DNA from: a virus
Direction: 5' to 3' (one strand)
DNA length: 60,142 bases
Virus record (IMG/VR): IMGVR_UViG_3300025536_000002
Coordinates: 1-60,142 of that record
The translations under genes and the position numbers were made by a program. This document shows, piece by piece, positions 13,943 to 21,874 of this stretch. Every line of letters starts with the position of its first letter. Within the stretch, counting starts at the first letter, position 1. The notes beneath the pieces were generated by a model. That model searched no databases. It saw only the letters and a list, made by a program, of their open reading frames with translations, and was not told where the DNA came from.

Positions 13943-14955
13943 TGGACTTTAACCAAATCCCCAACATGCCAGCCCGTGAAGCCTTCTACAAGGCTTACCT
14001 GGCTGCCCCCAACCAGGGGGAGATCCACCGATCCTTTGCCGCTTGGATCGCCGTCGAGAAGCAGGGTTTTTTATCTCCTGAACGGACCTGGAAGGAATCG
14101 GCCGGCATCTATTCATGGATGAAACCCGACGCCACCACTGAGGTGAATCTTTCCAGATGGGCGGAAGAGAATAAGATCCCCAACCCGGTCCCGGCTGAAC
14201 TCCTTCACTGTACCGTCATCAGGTCCCCTGATGGTTTTGCCGGGTATGAACCGCTCGTTAACCCTATCCGGGTACAGATTGGGTTAAATGACGAATACCC
14301 CCCTTACTCTCTGAAGTTCGTTGGGCCAAACCGTGAGGCCTTGGTTTTGAGCTTCCCCTGCCATGAGGTAGATGAACAAAACACGAAGGCAATTGCCCTC
14401 GGGATGGATTTCGATTGGGCGGAATACCGGGAGCCACATGTGACGGTCTCTTATAATGTGGGACTTAATTTTGATCTTTCTAAAGTAAAGCTCCCGACTT
14501 TTGAGCTTTCCTTCGAGGCGGAAGAAGTGATGCCCTACCGGACCGACTGGGCCGATACCCTCAAGATGGAGGGGGAGATCATCAAGACCGGCGCTACTGA
14601 CAAACAGCTCGTCTATGGGTGGGCCTCTGTGGTGGAGAAAGACGGGAAAGAAGTCATCGACCAACATGGTGACATCATCCCGGAAGACGTTTTGGCTGAT
14701 GCGGTTGTGGAATTCATGCAGGACTCCAGATCCAATAAAACAATGCACGTCGGTGAATCCACCGGAACCATTGTTGAATCGATGATGTTCACTAAAGAGC
14801 TTCAGAAGGTTTTAGGGATTGATCTAAAAAAGGTCGGCTGGCTGATTGGTGTGAAGATTGACGATTCAGAGGTTTGGAAATCCATCAAGGATGGCAACCT
14901 CAAAATGTTTTCAATAGGCGGCAATGCCGTATGGGAAAAATTAGATGAAAGCTAA
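13942..14955 (+). CDS. 2H phosphoesterase fused to XkdF-like prohead protease
   Basis: 337 residues in two domains. Residues about 80-180 contain paired H-x-T motifs, HCT at 89-91 and HVT at 166-168, flanked by hydrophobic strands (LLHCTVI, EPHVTVSY), the signature of 2H (LigT-like) phosphoesterases that cleave 2',3'-cyclic phosphates or cyclic oligonucleotides. Residues about 210-335 match the XkdF-like capsid maturation protease (YGWASVVEKDG, DQHGDII, TMHVGES, VGWLIGVKIDD, FSIGG). The position between the MuF-like gene and the scaffold is right for the protease. The 2H domain is an extra enzymatic activity that would be built into, and possibly released from, the prohead. Confidence 0.75.
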   Translation: MDFNQIPNMPAREAFYKAYLAAPNQGEIHRSFAAWIAVEKQGFLSPERTWKESAGIYSWMKPDATTEVNLSRWAEENKIPNPVPAELLHCTVIRSPDGFAGYEPLVNPIRVQIGLNDEYPPYSLKFVGPNREALVLSFPCHEVDEQNTKAIALGMDFDWAEYREPHVTVSYNVGLNFDLSKVKLPTFELSFEAEEVMPYRTDWADTLKMEGEIIKTGATDKQLVYGWASVVEKDGKEVIDQHGDIIPEDVLADAVVEFMQDSRSNKTMHVGESTGTIVESMMFTKELQKVLGIDLKKVGWLIGVKIDDSEVWKSIKDGNLKMFSIGGNAVWEKLDES

Positions 14956-15721
14956 AAAGAAATGTCACAAGCTGATCCTCACTGAAGTATCAAATGTCAC
15001 CATTGGAGCAAATCAATTTGCCAACATGCTGTTGACAAAAAACGGATCGTGTGATTCGGATGCTATGATCGAGGAATCTGAAATTAAAACAGATGCAGAA
15101 TTTAATGAGGGAGTCCCTAAAATGACCTTGGAAGAAATGCAAAAAGCTCTTGAGCAGGCCCAGGCGGATCAAAAAACCGCTGAGGACAAACTCGCCAAAT
15201 CTCAAGCCGATGCCGCCCAGGAAGTCGCTAAAGCGATCGCCGACAAGGAGGCCGCTGAGGCCAAGGCCGCTGAAGTTGCCAAAGAGGGGCTTTCGGAAAC
15301 CATTCAGAAACAGCTTGAAGCTGTTGTGAAACAAAATCTTGAAATGGCCAAAACCCTGAAGTCCCAACAGGAAGTCCTGGAATTGAATGCATTTGCCAAA
15401 CAGGCAAATGCCGAAATCCCCAACCTCCCTGGGGATGAAGTCCAAAAGGCTCAACTGTTGAAAGCCTTGGCTGGCCTCGATGGCGATAATAAAGAATACG
15501 CCCTTCAGGTTTTGAAATCCGCCAATGAGTCCCTGGGTTCTGCCTTTAAGGAAGTCGGCAAGGCTTCTGTTGAGAAAAAAGCCCCTCAGGACCGCCTAAC
15601 CGCTATGGCGAAAGAAATTGTTGATAAAAACCCAAGCCTAACTTTTGAGCAAGCTTACACGAAAGCGCTGTTTTCAGATGAGGGTGTGAAACTTTACGAC
15701 AAATTGAATCCTGTCGTTTAA
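14945..15721 (+). CDS. Scaffolding protein with XkdF-type N-terminal element
   Basis: 258 residues. Residues 60-150 are a long Ala/Glu/Gln/Lys-rich coiled coil (EEMQKALEQAQADQKTAEDK...), the typical capsid scaffold. The first 35 residues (CHKLILTEVSNVTIGANQFA NMLL) instead look like the C-terminal strand of prohead proteases, which normally read LTEVSLVD.PAN. The gene starts inside the end of the protease gene (11 nt overlap, GGGAAAAATTAG upstream), so the protease appears split and its last element translated with the scaffold by coupling. It would direct capsid shell assembly and be cleaved by the protease. Confidence 0.75.
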   Translation: MKAKKKCHKLILTEVSNVTIGANQFANMLLTKNGSCDSDAMIEESEIKTDAEFNEGVPKMTLEEMQKALEQAQADQKTAEDKLAKSQADAAQEVAKAIADKEAAEAKAAEVAKEGLSETIQKQLEAVVKQNLEMAKTLKSQQEVLELNAFAKQANAEIPNLPGDEVQKAQLLKALAGLDGDNKEYALQVLKSANESLGSAFKEVGKASVEKKAPQDRLTAMAKEIVDKNPSLTFEQAYTKALFSDEGVKLYDKLNPVV

Positions 15722-15743
15722 GAGCTGAGGAGAGAGTAAGAGA

Positions 15744-16124
15744 ATGTCTTTTTCGCAAAATATGCAAATCGTTGACTTTGAAGCGGGTGCAGATCTGTCA
15801 GCCAAGCAATATTACTTTGTTGACGTCTCGTCTGACGGTCAAGTCGATCCCGCCGGTGATGGCCTATTCGCTATTGGGGTTTTGCAAAACACTCCTGCGG
15901 CTGCCGGTCGGGCGGCCTCGGTTTGTGTCGGCGGAATCACCAAGGTCTCCTGCGCGGGCACGATCACTAAAGGTAACCCCGTCGCGAGTGACACTAATGG
16001 TCAAGCGGTCGCTTGTGCGACCAATGACGTGATCCTCGGTGAGGCTCTGGAGACTGGCGCAAGCGGTAACGTGATCGCCATCTTGTTCCACCCCCGCGCC
16101 AAAGCCGCATCCGCCACCGCGTAA
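15744..16124 (+). CDS. Capsid decoration protein (DUF2190-like)
   Basis: 126 residues with GGAGAGAGTAAGAGA upstream. Small Gly/Ala/Val-rich beta domain: LSAKQYYFVDVSSDGQVDPA, GLFAIGVLQN, ITKGNPVASDTNGQAVACAT. This is the layout of DUF2190/gpD-like head decoration proteins that lie between scaffold and major capsid genes. It would bind the outer shell after expansion and stabilise it. Confidence 0.8.
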   Translation: MSFSQNMQIVDFEAGADLSAKQYYFVDVSSDGQVDPAGDGLFAIGVLQNTPAAAGRAASVCVGGITKVSCAGTITKGNPVASDTNGQAVACATNDVILGEALETGASGNVIAILFHPRAKAASATA

Positions 16125-16149
16125 TTAGAAGTAAGAGGAGATTTAGGGA

Positions 16150-17136
16150 ATGAACCCTACCGCATCAGATGTCCACGTAAACGCCCCGCTGACAATGATC
16201 AGTGTCGCGTTTTTGCAAAACCAGGATGCCTTTATCGCCGATAAGGTCTTCCCTAATATCCCTGTAGACAAACAATCCGATCGTTTTTTCACATACGACC
16301 GTGGGGATTTCAACCGGGATGAAGCTCGTGTACGGGCCCCTGGGGCTGAATCTGCCGGAGGTGATTACCGGATCGACAATACCCCCAGCTATTTCGCCAA
16401 CGTCTGGGCTTGGCACAAAGACGTGCCGGATCAGATCCGCGCTAACGCTGATGTGCCGTTGAACCTCGACATGGAAGCTACTGAGTTTGTCACGACCAAA
16501 TTGCTGATCAGGAAGGAAGCCAAATTCGTCTCTTCTTTCATGACGACTTCCGTCTGGACGACTGACAAAACCGGTGCCGCTTCCCCGACGACTGGTCAAC
16601 TCTACCAGTGGAGTGACTACACTAACTCCGATCCCTTGAGTGACGTTCGGGCGGGAGCGACTGTGGTTCACAAATCCACCGGATTCCGCCCTAATAAATT
16701 GGTGCTCGGTCAAGAAGTCTGGGACAAATTGGTTGATCACCCCGACATCATCGATCGGGTCAAATACGGCCAAACCGCCGGAAGACCCGCAATGGTCTCC
16801 AAGGAAGCTGTTGCCCAGATCCTTGAACTTGACGAAATCCTTGTCGGTTCGGCGATCTACAACTCGGCGGCTGAAACCGTGACCAACAGTCATGCCTTCA
16901 TCACCGGCAAAACTGCCCTCTTGGTCTACAGCGCCCCTCGTCCGGGCCTGATGACCCCCAGTGGTGGTTATACCTTCTCCTGGAAGGGTATGTTCGGCGC
17001 CGGTTCTAATGGGCTTCGGATTAAAAAATTCAGAATTGAGAAAGAAGCCTCTGACCGCGTTGAAGGTGAAATGGCTTTTGATCAAAAACTCATTTCTGCA
17101 AACCTGGGATATTTCTTTACCAGTATCGTGGCTTAA
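16150..17136 (+). CDS. Major capsid protein
   Basis: 328 residues with TAAGAGGAGATTTAGGGA upstream. It has the pattern of the HK97-fold major capsid group without an N-terminal delta domain: early FIADKVFPNIPVDKQSDRFF, middle RPNKLVLGQEVWDKLVDHPD and late RIKKFRIEKEASDRVEGEMA, which are hallmarks of the phage capsid E-related family found with DUF2190 decoration proteins. The scaffold is separate, consistent with the missing delta domain. A strong hairpin follows the stop. Confidence 0.9.
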   Translation: MNPTASDVHVNAPLTMISVAFLQNQDAFIADKVFPNIPVDKQSDRFFTYDRGDFNRDEARVRAPGAESAGGDYRIDNTPSYFANVWAWHKDVPDQIRANADVPLNLDMEATEFVTTKLLIRKEAKFVSSFMTTSVWTTDKTGAASPTTGQLYQWSDYTNSDPLSDVRAGATVVHKSTGFRPNKLVLGQEVWDKLVDHPDIIDRVKYGQTAGRPAMVSKEAVAQILELDEILVGSAIYNSAAETVTNSHAFITGKTALLVYSAPRPGLMTPSGGYTFSWKGMFGAGSNGLRIKKFRIEKEASDRVEGEMAFDQKLISANLGYFFTSIVA

Positions 17137-17139
17137 AGC

Positions 17140-17164
17140 AAGCGGGGAACTCTGTTCCCCGCTT
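17140..17164 (+). terminator. Strong hairpin after the major capsid gene
   Basis: AAGCGGGGAAC (17140-17150) pairs perfectly with GTTCCCCGCTT (17154-17164) around a TCT loop, followed by CTCCCCC. There is no U tract, so it may act as a partial terminator or as an RNA-stabilising 3' end for the abundant capsid message. Confidence 0.6.
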
Positions 17165-17182
17165 CTCCCCCTTGGAGGTCTT

Positions 17183-17464
17183 ATGCGCCCTCGCGCCAGA
17201 ATAGATTTTGATTTAAAGAAAACATTCGTGGTCCGCAAGGCCTTTACGGCCAACGGGCACCCGATGGGGATCGGGCAAGATTTCCCCTGGAGACAATTGG
17301 CGGTCAATACCCGCCGGATGACCCAACTGTGGGATCACCGATTCATCGATCACCCCGATATCCCGGCGTTGGTTTCTGAACCAGAACCAGAGCTGATCGG
17401 GGCTCCTGAAGTTAAACTTGAAAAACCTGTCAAAAAGTCGGCTGAAAAGAAAGAGGTCAAATAA
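17183..17464 (+). CDS. Small protein after major capsid (head-tail region)
   Basis: 93 residues from ATG 17183, set by CTTGGAGGTCTT upstream. It begins MRPRARIDFDLKKTFVVRKA, with PMGIGQDFPWRQLAVNTRRM following, and ends in a Lys/Glu-rich tail (KPVKKSAEKKEVK). Short proteins of this shape with a Lys-rich tail often follow the major capsid gene. The function is unknown. The stop overlaps the next start (TAATG). Confidence 0.65.
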   Translation: MRPRARIDFDLKKTFVVRKAFTANGHPMGIGQDFPWRQLAVNTRRMTQLWDHRFIDHPDIPALVSEPEPELIGAPEVKLEKPVKKSAEKKEVK

Positions 17465-18003
17465 TGCCCGGTTACAGAGTACCCGGATCTGATGCGGTCC
17501 AGAAAATAATGGAATGCCTCAAAACCGTTGCCCGGTCATCTTCTAGCCTTTTGACCATCACCGAAGGGATCACGAGTGCCGGAACCGTTACGGCTGCCGA
17601 TTTAGCGATGCCCAGCACGGGGACCAAACGACCCATTAAGGTTAAGAAAGTCGCCTTGGCGGCAGTCGGGACCGCTGGCGGTGTTTTTGCCTTCACGCCC
17701 GGCGTGGCCGGATATGTCCACCTGGTGGTCCTGAATATCACTACCCTGACCTCTGCCGCCTGTACGGTTGATGTAGGAGTGGCGACTGACGAGACCACCT
17801 TGAGTGATTCGCTCATCGATGGGGCCAACGTAGCCGCCTCCACTGGAGTCTCTTCAGGGATTTTCACCAACATCGCCAATGCGGGCTCCAATGGCAAGAC
17901 CATTAAGCTCTTCACCTCCACTCAAGCCATCACGGGTTCTGTGGCCTCCGGGGCCGCGACCGCGATCGCCGGATACGCTTACATTCATTACGTCGAGTTG
18001 TAA
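17464..18003 (+). CDS. Putative virion surface protein (beta-rich)
   Basis: 179 residues, rich in Thr, Ala, Val and Gly, with repeated short beta strands (SAGTVTAADLAMPSTGTKRP, then ...VATDETTLSDSLIDGANVAA). No membrane segment is present. The composition and position fit a head fibre, decoration or head-tail accessory protein. It shows weak resemblance in style to the isolated 122-residue gene at 58678-59046 (both start with a Ser/Thr-rich strand and contain DLTIRTP- or TTLSDS-like strands). Function by context only. Confidence 0.6.
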   Translation: MPGYRVPGSDAVQKIMECLKTVARSSSSLLTITEGITSAGTVTAADLAMPSTGTKRPIKVKKVALAAVGTAGGVFAFTPGVAGYVHLVVLNITTLTSAACTVDVGVATDETTLSDSLIDGANVAASTGVSSGIFTNIANAGSNGKTIKLFTSTQAITGSVASGAATAIAGYAYIHYVEL

Positions 18004-18005
18004 CG

Positions 18006-18461
18006 ATGACCTGGACCTACGCCGGAGACCCAGCAGCCTCCACGTTGGCGGCGGTTCGGTTTCTGATCGGTGACACTGATACCAATGATCAACAGCTCCA
18101 AGACGCTGAGATCAATTTCGCCATTGCGGCCACTTCTGACAAGTATACAGCGGCGATATTTTGCGCTCAATCATTGGCAGCTAAATATTCTCGGTTGTGC
18201 GATACCGCGATCGAATCCGTCAGGGTATCGGCCAATCAGCAATATGAACACTACAGGGGCCTGATTGGCATCCTGACGACCCAAGCGGCGCAAAACTCTC
18301 TCTATGGTGGCCTTGGGTCGCCATACGTCGGAGGGGTGTCGATTTCCGAAATCGAGAACGTCAGGGAAGACACAGACCGACCGGCGGCGGCCTTCAGTCG
18401 AGATAAATTCCACAATCCGCCCAGTGGAGAACAGGCAGATGAGTTATTCGGTTCTGGATAG
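18006..18461 (+). CDS. Head-tail adaptor protein (gp6-like)
   Basis: 151 residues, mainly helical: TLAAVRFLIGDTDTNDQQLQ, then DAEINFAIAATSDKYTAAIF. The phrase RFLIGDTD...QLQDAEI is characteristic of small head completion/connector proteins that bind below the portal ring. Its 3' end overlaps the following gene start by 23 nt. Confidence 0.75.
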   Translation: MTWTYAGDPAASTLAAVRFLIGDTDTNDQQLQDAEINFAIAATSDKYTAAIFCAQSLAAKYSRLCDTAIESVRVSANQQYEHYRGLIGILTTQAAQNSLYGGLGSPYVGGVSISEIENVREDTDRPAAAFSRDKFHNPPSGEQADELFGSG

Positions 18462-19077
18462 GTCCTGGGAAGGCCAAACAGTTTTTATCATCGGCGGCGG
18501 AGACTCCCTGAGGGGCTTTGACTTCGATCGATTGCCGCCAGGTTATCGCCTTGGCTGTAACGCCTCGGGGCTCATGCCAGCCGCCAAGTGTGATGGCATT
18601 GTTTCGATGGACCATAATTTCATCAACAACATGAAGAAAGAATTGATTGCCTTTCCGGGCGATCGGTTCCTGATCATTAGCCCCGCGAATGACCCCGGGC
18701 ATGGATGTGATGGGGAAAAGGTCGAAGGTGCTCATTATCTCCGGCGATCCCGCGCCGAGGGTCTGACGGAACCCCCTGATGTCGCGGGTCGGAATACCGG
18801 TCATGGAGCGCTCAATATCACATACTCTAAAGGCGCGGCAAGGATTATCCTCCTCGGGATCGATATGGGGATCGGGGAGCAATCGCACTGGCACGGGGGC
18901 TATCATTGGGATTCCCCCATGCAGGATAGACTCTATAAGGGATGGGCTGAAGACTTCATGGCGACGAAAGAGCCTCTCGAAAGGGCTGGGATAATAGTCA
19001 TGAACGCCTCCCCGGAGAGTCGGGTTGAAGCTTTTCAGAAAATCACCCTGGAGGAATTATGTCAGTTACCATCGTGA
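18439..19077 (+). CDS. DUF115/MptE-like Rossmann protein, possible sugar-transfer role
   Basis: 212 residues from ATG 18439 (GGAGAACAGGC upstream). It begins MSYSVLDRSWEGQTVFIIGG with GDSLRGFDF following, a nucleotide-binding GGGxS loop seen in DUF115 (6-hydroxymethylpterin pyrophosphokinase MptE-like) and sialyltransferase-like proteins. Later blocks are YRLGCNASGL, IVSMDHNFI and ARIILLGIDMG with an HW-rich segment. In bacteria DUF115 proteins act in flagellin or surface glycosylation. Together with the next gene it suggests modification of a virion protein with a sugar. The two genes overlap by 19 nt and interrupt the head-tail connector block. Confidence 0.65.
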   Translation: MSYSVLDRSWEGQTVFIIGGGDSLRGFDFDRLPPGYRLGCNASGLMPAAKCDGIVSMDHNFINNMKKELIAFPGDRFLIISPANDPGHGCDGEKVEGAHYLRRSRAEGLTEPPDVAGRNTGHGALNITYSKGAARIILLGIDMGIGEQSHWHGGYHWDSPMQDRLYKGWAEDFMATKEPLERAGIIVMNASPESRVEAFQKITLEELCQLPS

Positions 19078-19727
19078 CCGCCTTATATCAGGGCCAAGAC
19101 GTCCCGCAACATTCCCGCCATATCTTTGACGCCACTTGGGCCGATAAGCTCTACCGGGGGATTAATCGCTTTTGTGATGATTTTGAGTTTGTCTGTCTGG
19201 TCGATCAGGATTATGACTTCAAGGAGGATATCCGTCCCGTTCGGTTTGAAAATGATTTCAGAAATATGTTCTGCCTCCTGGAAGCCCTCCGGGGGTCCTA
19301 CGGAGGCGGGCATCGGCTCTTTATGGGCCTGGATACCATTATCACTGGCGACATTGATCACATTGCTGAATTTCGCCCTGACTTTGCGATGATCCGGGAT
19401 CCTTACTTCCCCCGGCGGGCCAGTGGGGTGATGAGCTTTTCAGTCGAGAAGGGTCAAGAGATTTACGAAAAATTTCAATCAGATGTGAACAAAAACCGCT
19501 TTCAGATGATGAATTGCGTCTCTGATATGATCTGGCTGGATGGCAATATTCCGATCTCGGAAACCATCATCCTTCAGGACGAATTCCCTGGTCAGATTCT
19601 GTCCTACAAGGCTGACATTCGGGACCAGAACGGCCCAACTGCAGACGCACGGATCGTTTATTTCCACGGCGACCCAAAACCCCATCAGCTCTTTGATGGT
19701 GACCCCTGGGGGGCCTATTGGATCTGA
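19059..19727 (+). CDS. Glycosyltransferase-like protein (GT-A type)
   Basis: 222 residues. The N-terminus MSVTIVTALYQGQDVP and the central FMGLDTIITGDID contain the strand and D-x-D-like element (GLDTIITGDI) typical of GT-A glycosyltransferases of the GT8-like type, where aspartates hold the metal and nucleotide sugar. A later ISYKADIRD/ VYFHGDPKPHQL closing block also fits. It is coupled to the DUF115-like gene upstream and would transfer sugar onto a capsid or tail protein, or onto DNA; virion protein is favoured by location. Confidence 0.65.
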   Translation: MSVTIVTALYQGQDVPQHSRHIFDATWADKLYRGINRFCDDFEFVCLVDQDYDFKEDIRPVRFENDFRNMFCLLEALRGSYGGGHRLFMGLDTIITGDIDHIAEFRPDFAMIRDPYFPRRASGVMSFSVEKGQEIYEKFQSDVNKNRFQMMNCVSDMIWLDGNIPISETIILQDEFPGQILSYKADIRDQNGPTADARIVYFHGDPKPHQLFDGDPWGAYWI

Positions 19728-20065
19728 CGTATCCGGTCTATAGATTGCTCCTCCTCAAGGGGGAGAGCTTGACGTTGAGAAAATTGGGCAATCGAACCTA
19801 TACTGCCGGAACCGGCCCCAGCACCCCAACAAATACAGACTATACCGTCACGGCCAAGTTGATTGAATTTTCAGATTACGCTAAAGGGAAGGGCCTCGCC
19901 CAGGCGGGCCAGAAAAAAATAATCATATCCGGCCAGGGCTTGTCGGTTGCGCCGACGATCAATGATCTGATCATCAAGAGCAGCGTCAGTTATTCGATCG
20001 AGGATGTCCAGACCCTCACCGAGGGGACGACCGTGATCGCTTATGTGTGTGTGGTGAAGTCATGA
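19718..20065 (+). CDS. Head-tail connector/stopper-like protein
   Basis: 115 residues. The start is TTG 19718, overlapping the previous gene by 10 nt with GGGGGGCC upstream. It is beta-rich (TVTAKLIEFSDYAKGKGLAQ, IIISGQGLSVAPTINDLIIK) with the shape of small head closure proteins between adaptor and tail terminator. Overlaps the next start (ATGA). Assigned by context. Confidence 0.6.
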   Translation: MDLTYPVYRLLLLKGESLTLRKLGNRTYTAGTGPSTPTNTDYTVTAKLIEFSDYAKGKGLAQAGQKKIIISGQGLSVAPTINDLIIKSSVSYSIEDVQTLTEGTTVIAYVCVVKS

Positions 20066-20490
20066 CCCAGACCTTTACAGCAGACCTGACGAAATTTTTC
20101 AATAAGGTTGAGAAAAAAGCAGATGCGTTTCTAAAAACTGTCTCTCAGGAGATAGCCCTACGGATCATTACCCGTAACCCAGTGAAGACTGGATTTTCCC
20201 GAGCCTCCTGGTGGGCCAGCCTGGGCAATCTTGGGGGGCATCCCAACCAGCCCCAATGGGAAACCTATAAGGGGAAAACCGGGGGGGCGGGGAGTGTCTC
20301 GACACCTTTTGCGGCCCTGACGGTCACAATCGGCCAAGCCAAGATGGGCGATGTCATCATCCTGGCCAACAATGCCTCATACATCCAGGCCCTTGAAAAG
20401 GGTCACTCCCAGCAGGCCCCTGCGGGCATGGTGGCTGTCACGCTCGCAGAGGCCCAACAGATCGCGCAAGAGGTCTTGAACAAGTTATGA
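20062..20490 (+). CDS. HK97 gp10-like neck/tail completion protein
   Basis: 142 residues from ATG 20062 (ATGA overlap). The pattern FNKVEKKADAFLKTVSQEIA, LRIITRNPVKTGFSRASWWA and a later NNASYIQALEKGHSQQAPAG is that of the gp10-like family: a helix followed by PVKTG.R..W and an YIQALE.GHS.QAP block. Members sit at the head-tail joint or tail terminator. It ends overlapping the next gene by four bases. Confidence 0.85.
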   Translation: MTQTFTADLTKFFNKVEKKADAFLKTVSQEIALRIITRNPVKTGFSRASWWASLGNLGGHPNQPQWETYKGKTGGAGSVSTPFAALTVTIGQAKMGDVIILANNASYIQALEKGHSQQAPAGMVAVTLAEAQQIAQEVLNKL

Positions 20491-20894
20491 CGATCCTACA
20501 GGTCCGCACCGCTCTGGAGACTCAGTTGGCAACCGTCTCAAGTGTTCCGGCAATCAGATATGAAAATGTCGTTTACCGACCCACGCCGGGGACGCCATGG
20601 CTGAGCTGTACTGTCATGACCGCACGGGTCCGCACGGCGGGCGTGGGGGTCGGGATACCGGATCGCGCCGATGGCGTGATGATCCTTGATCTCTTCTATC
20701 CCCCCAATGCGGGATCCCAGGCAGCTGAGACGATGATGGGAAACATCAGGACCGCATTCCCGAAAGGCACGATCCTGACCGCATCCGGTCAGTCTGTCCA
20801 TATCGCGTACTGTGAACCCGCACCGCAGCCGGGAGAGGATCCTGATTGGTACATGCGGACCGTTTATATCGGGTGGTATGCATTCGGGGTTTAA
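20487..20894 (+). CDS. Tail terminator-like protein
   Basis: 135 residues following the gp10-like gene. The N-terminal helix MTILQVRTALETQLATVSSV and the strand set YENVVYRPTPGTPWLSCTVM resemble DUF4128/lambda U-like tail terminator proteins, which cap the tail tube at the head-proximal end. A Trp-Tyr-rich end (DPDWYMRTVYIGWYAFGV) completes the fold. Assigned by order and pattern. Confidence 0.7.
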   Translation: MTILQVRTALETQLATVSSVPAIRYENVVYRPTPGTPWLSCTVMTARVRTAGVGVGIPDRADGVMILDLFYPPNAGSQAAETMMGNIRTAFPKGTILTASGQSVHIAYCEPAPQPGEDPDWYMRTVYIGWYAFGV

Positions 20895-20944
20895 AATTAT
20901 ATTAGTGACGTGGGGAAACCCCCCTGAGATTTGAGGGATAAAAA

Positions 20945-21853
20945 ATGGCATTCGCACAAGGTAGCCGATCTGGCTTATCCTACATGGTGGAATCGACCTT
21001 CGGGACCACTCCCGCGACTCCGGTATTTTTATCGCTGCCGATCAATAGCCATTCGCTGTCCCTGATAAAGGAAGGGATCGAGTCTGACGAGATTAGACCT
21101 GACCGACAGATCGCATTACTCCGACATGGGAACCGGAAAGTTCAAGGTGACATTGCGGTCGACCTCAGAGCTGATGATTTTGATGACTTTCTCGAAAGCG
21201 CTTTCTTTGGCCAATTCACCACCGCTGGCGTCCTGAAAGCTGGAACGACTCCTCAATATTTTTCCATTGAAGATCGGGCTCTCGACATTGCCCAATATCG
21301 ACTCTTTACCGGCTGCGCCGTCAATACTTTTTCAATGTCAGTAAATCCAAATGCAATCGTCAAAGGGACATTTGGCCTCATTGGTAAAAATATGGCCCAG
21401 AGCGGAACCTCTGTTGATGCCACCATTACGTCGTCCTCGACTAATGAACCTTTTGATTCCTTCACGGCTGTCCTGACTGAGGGCGGCGGAGCTTCTGCCA
21501 TTGTGACCTCACTCGATATGACGATTGACAATTCCCTGCAGCCCACTTTTGTAATTGGATCCTCGACGACCCCACAACTCGAATATGGTCGGGCTAAAGT
21601 GACCGGCTCTATGCAACTCTATTATCAGGATGCGACGATGTTAAATAAATTCCTGAATGAAACATCCAGCTCCCTTGTGATCGCCGTGACGGATTCCACA
21701 ACCGGTAACACCTATACCTTCACAATGGGGACTGTCAAATACACAGGTGGAGACGTCCCGCTGGCGAATGAACAAAGCCGGATCATCACGATGCCCTTCC
21801 ACGCCTTATATAATGCCAGCGACGCCACCACGATTAAAGTTGTTAAATCATAA
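20945..21853 (+). CDS. Major tail tube protein
   Basis: 302 residues. It begins MAFAQGSRSGLSYMVESTFG with TTPATPVF following, the start seen in phage tail tube proteins of the TTP group that also carry IRPDRQIALLRHGNRKVQGD. The C-terminal half is Thr/Ser-rich beta structure (TGNTYTFTMGTVKYTGGDVP). It polymerises around the tape measure. The position before the G/GT chaperones is standard. Confidence 0.85.
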   Translation: MAFAQGSRSGLSYMVESTFGTTPATPVFLSLPINSHSLSLIKEGIESDEIRPDRQIALLRHGNRKVQGDIAVDLRADDFDDFLESAFFGQFTTAGVLKAGTTPQYFSIEDRALDIAQYRLFTGCAVNTFSMSVNPNAIVKGTFGLIGKNMAQSGTSVDATITSSSTNEPFDSFTAVLTEGGGASAIVTSLDMTIDNSLQPTFVIGSSTTPQLEYGRAKVTGSMQLYYQDATMLNKFLNETSSSLVIAVTDSTTGNTYTFTMGTVKYTGGDVPLANEQSRIITMPFHALYNASDATTIKVVKS

Positions 21854-21874
21854 TCAACAGAGGGGACACACATA

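Noticed and set aside
16165-17307. 380-codon minus-strand reading frame opposite the major capsid gene
   Set aside because: Perfectly explained as antisense of a strongly conserved capsid protein; no start signals.
20905-20930. GGGG/CCCC hairpin before the tail tube gene as terminator
   Set aside because: Only 4 bp, no U tract, and it lies within a co-transcribed tail operon; noted but too weak to list.
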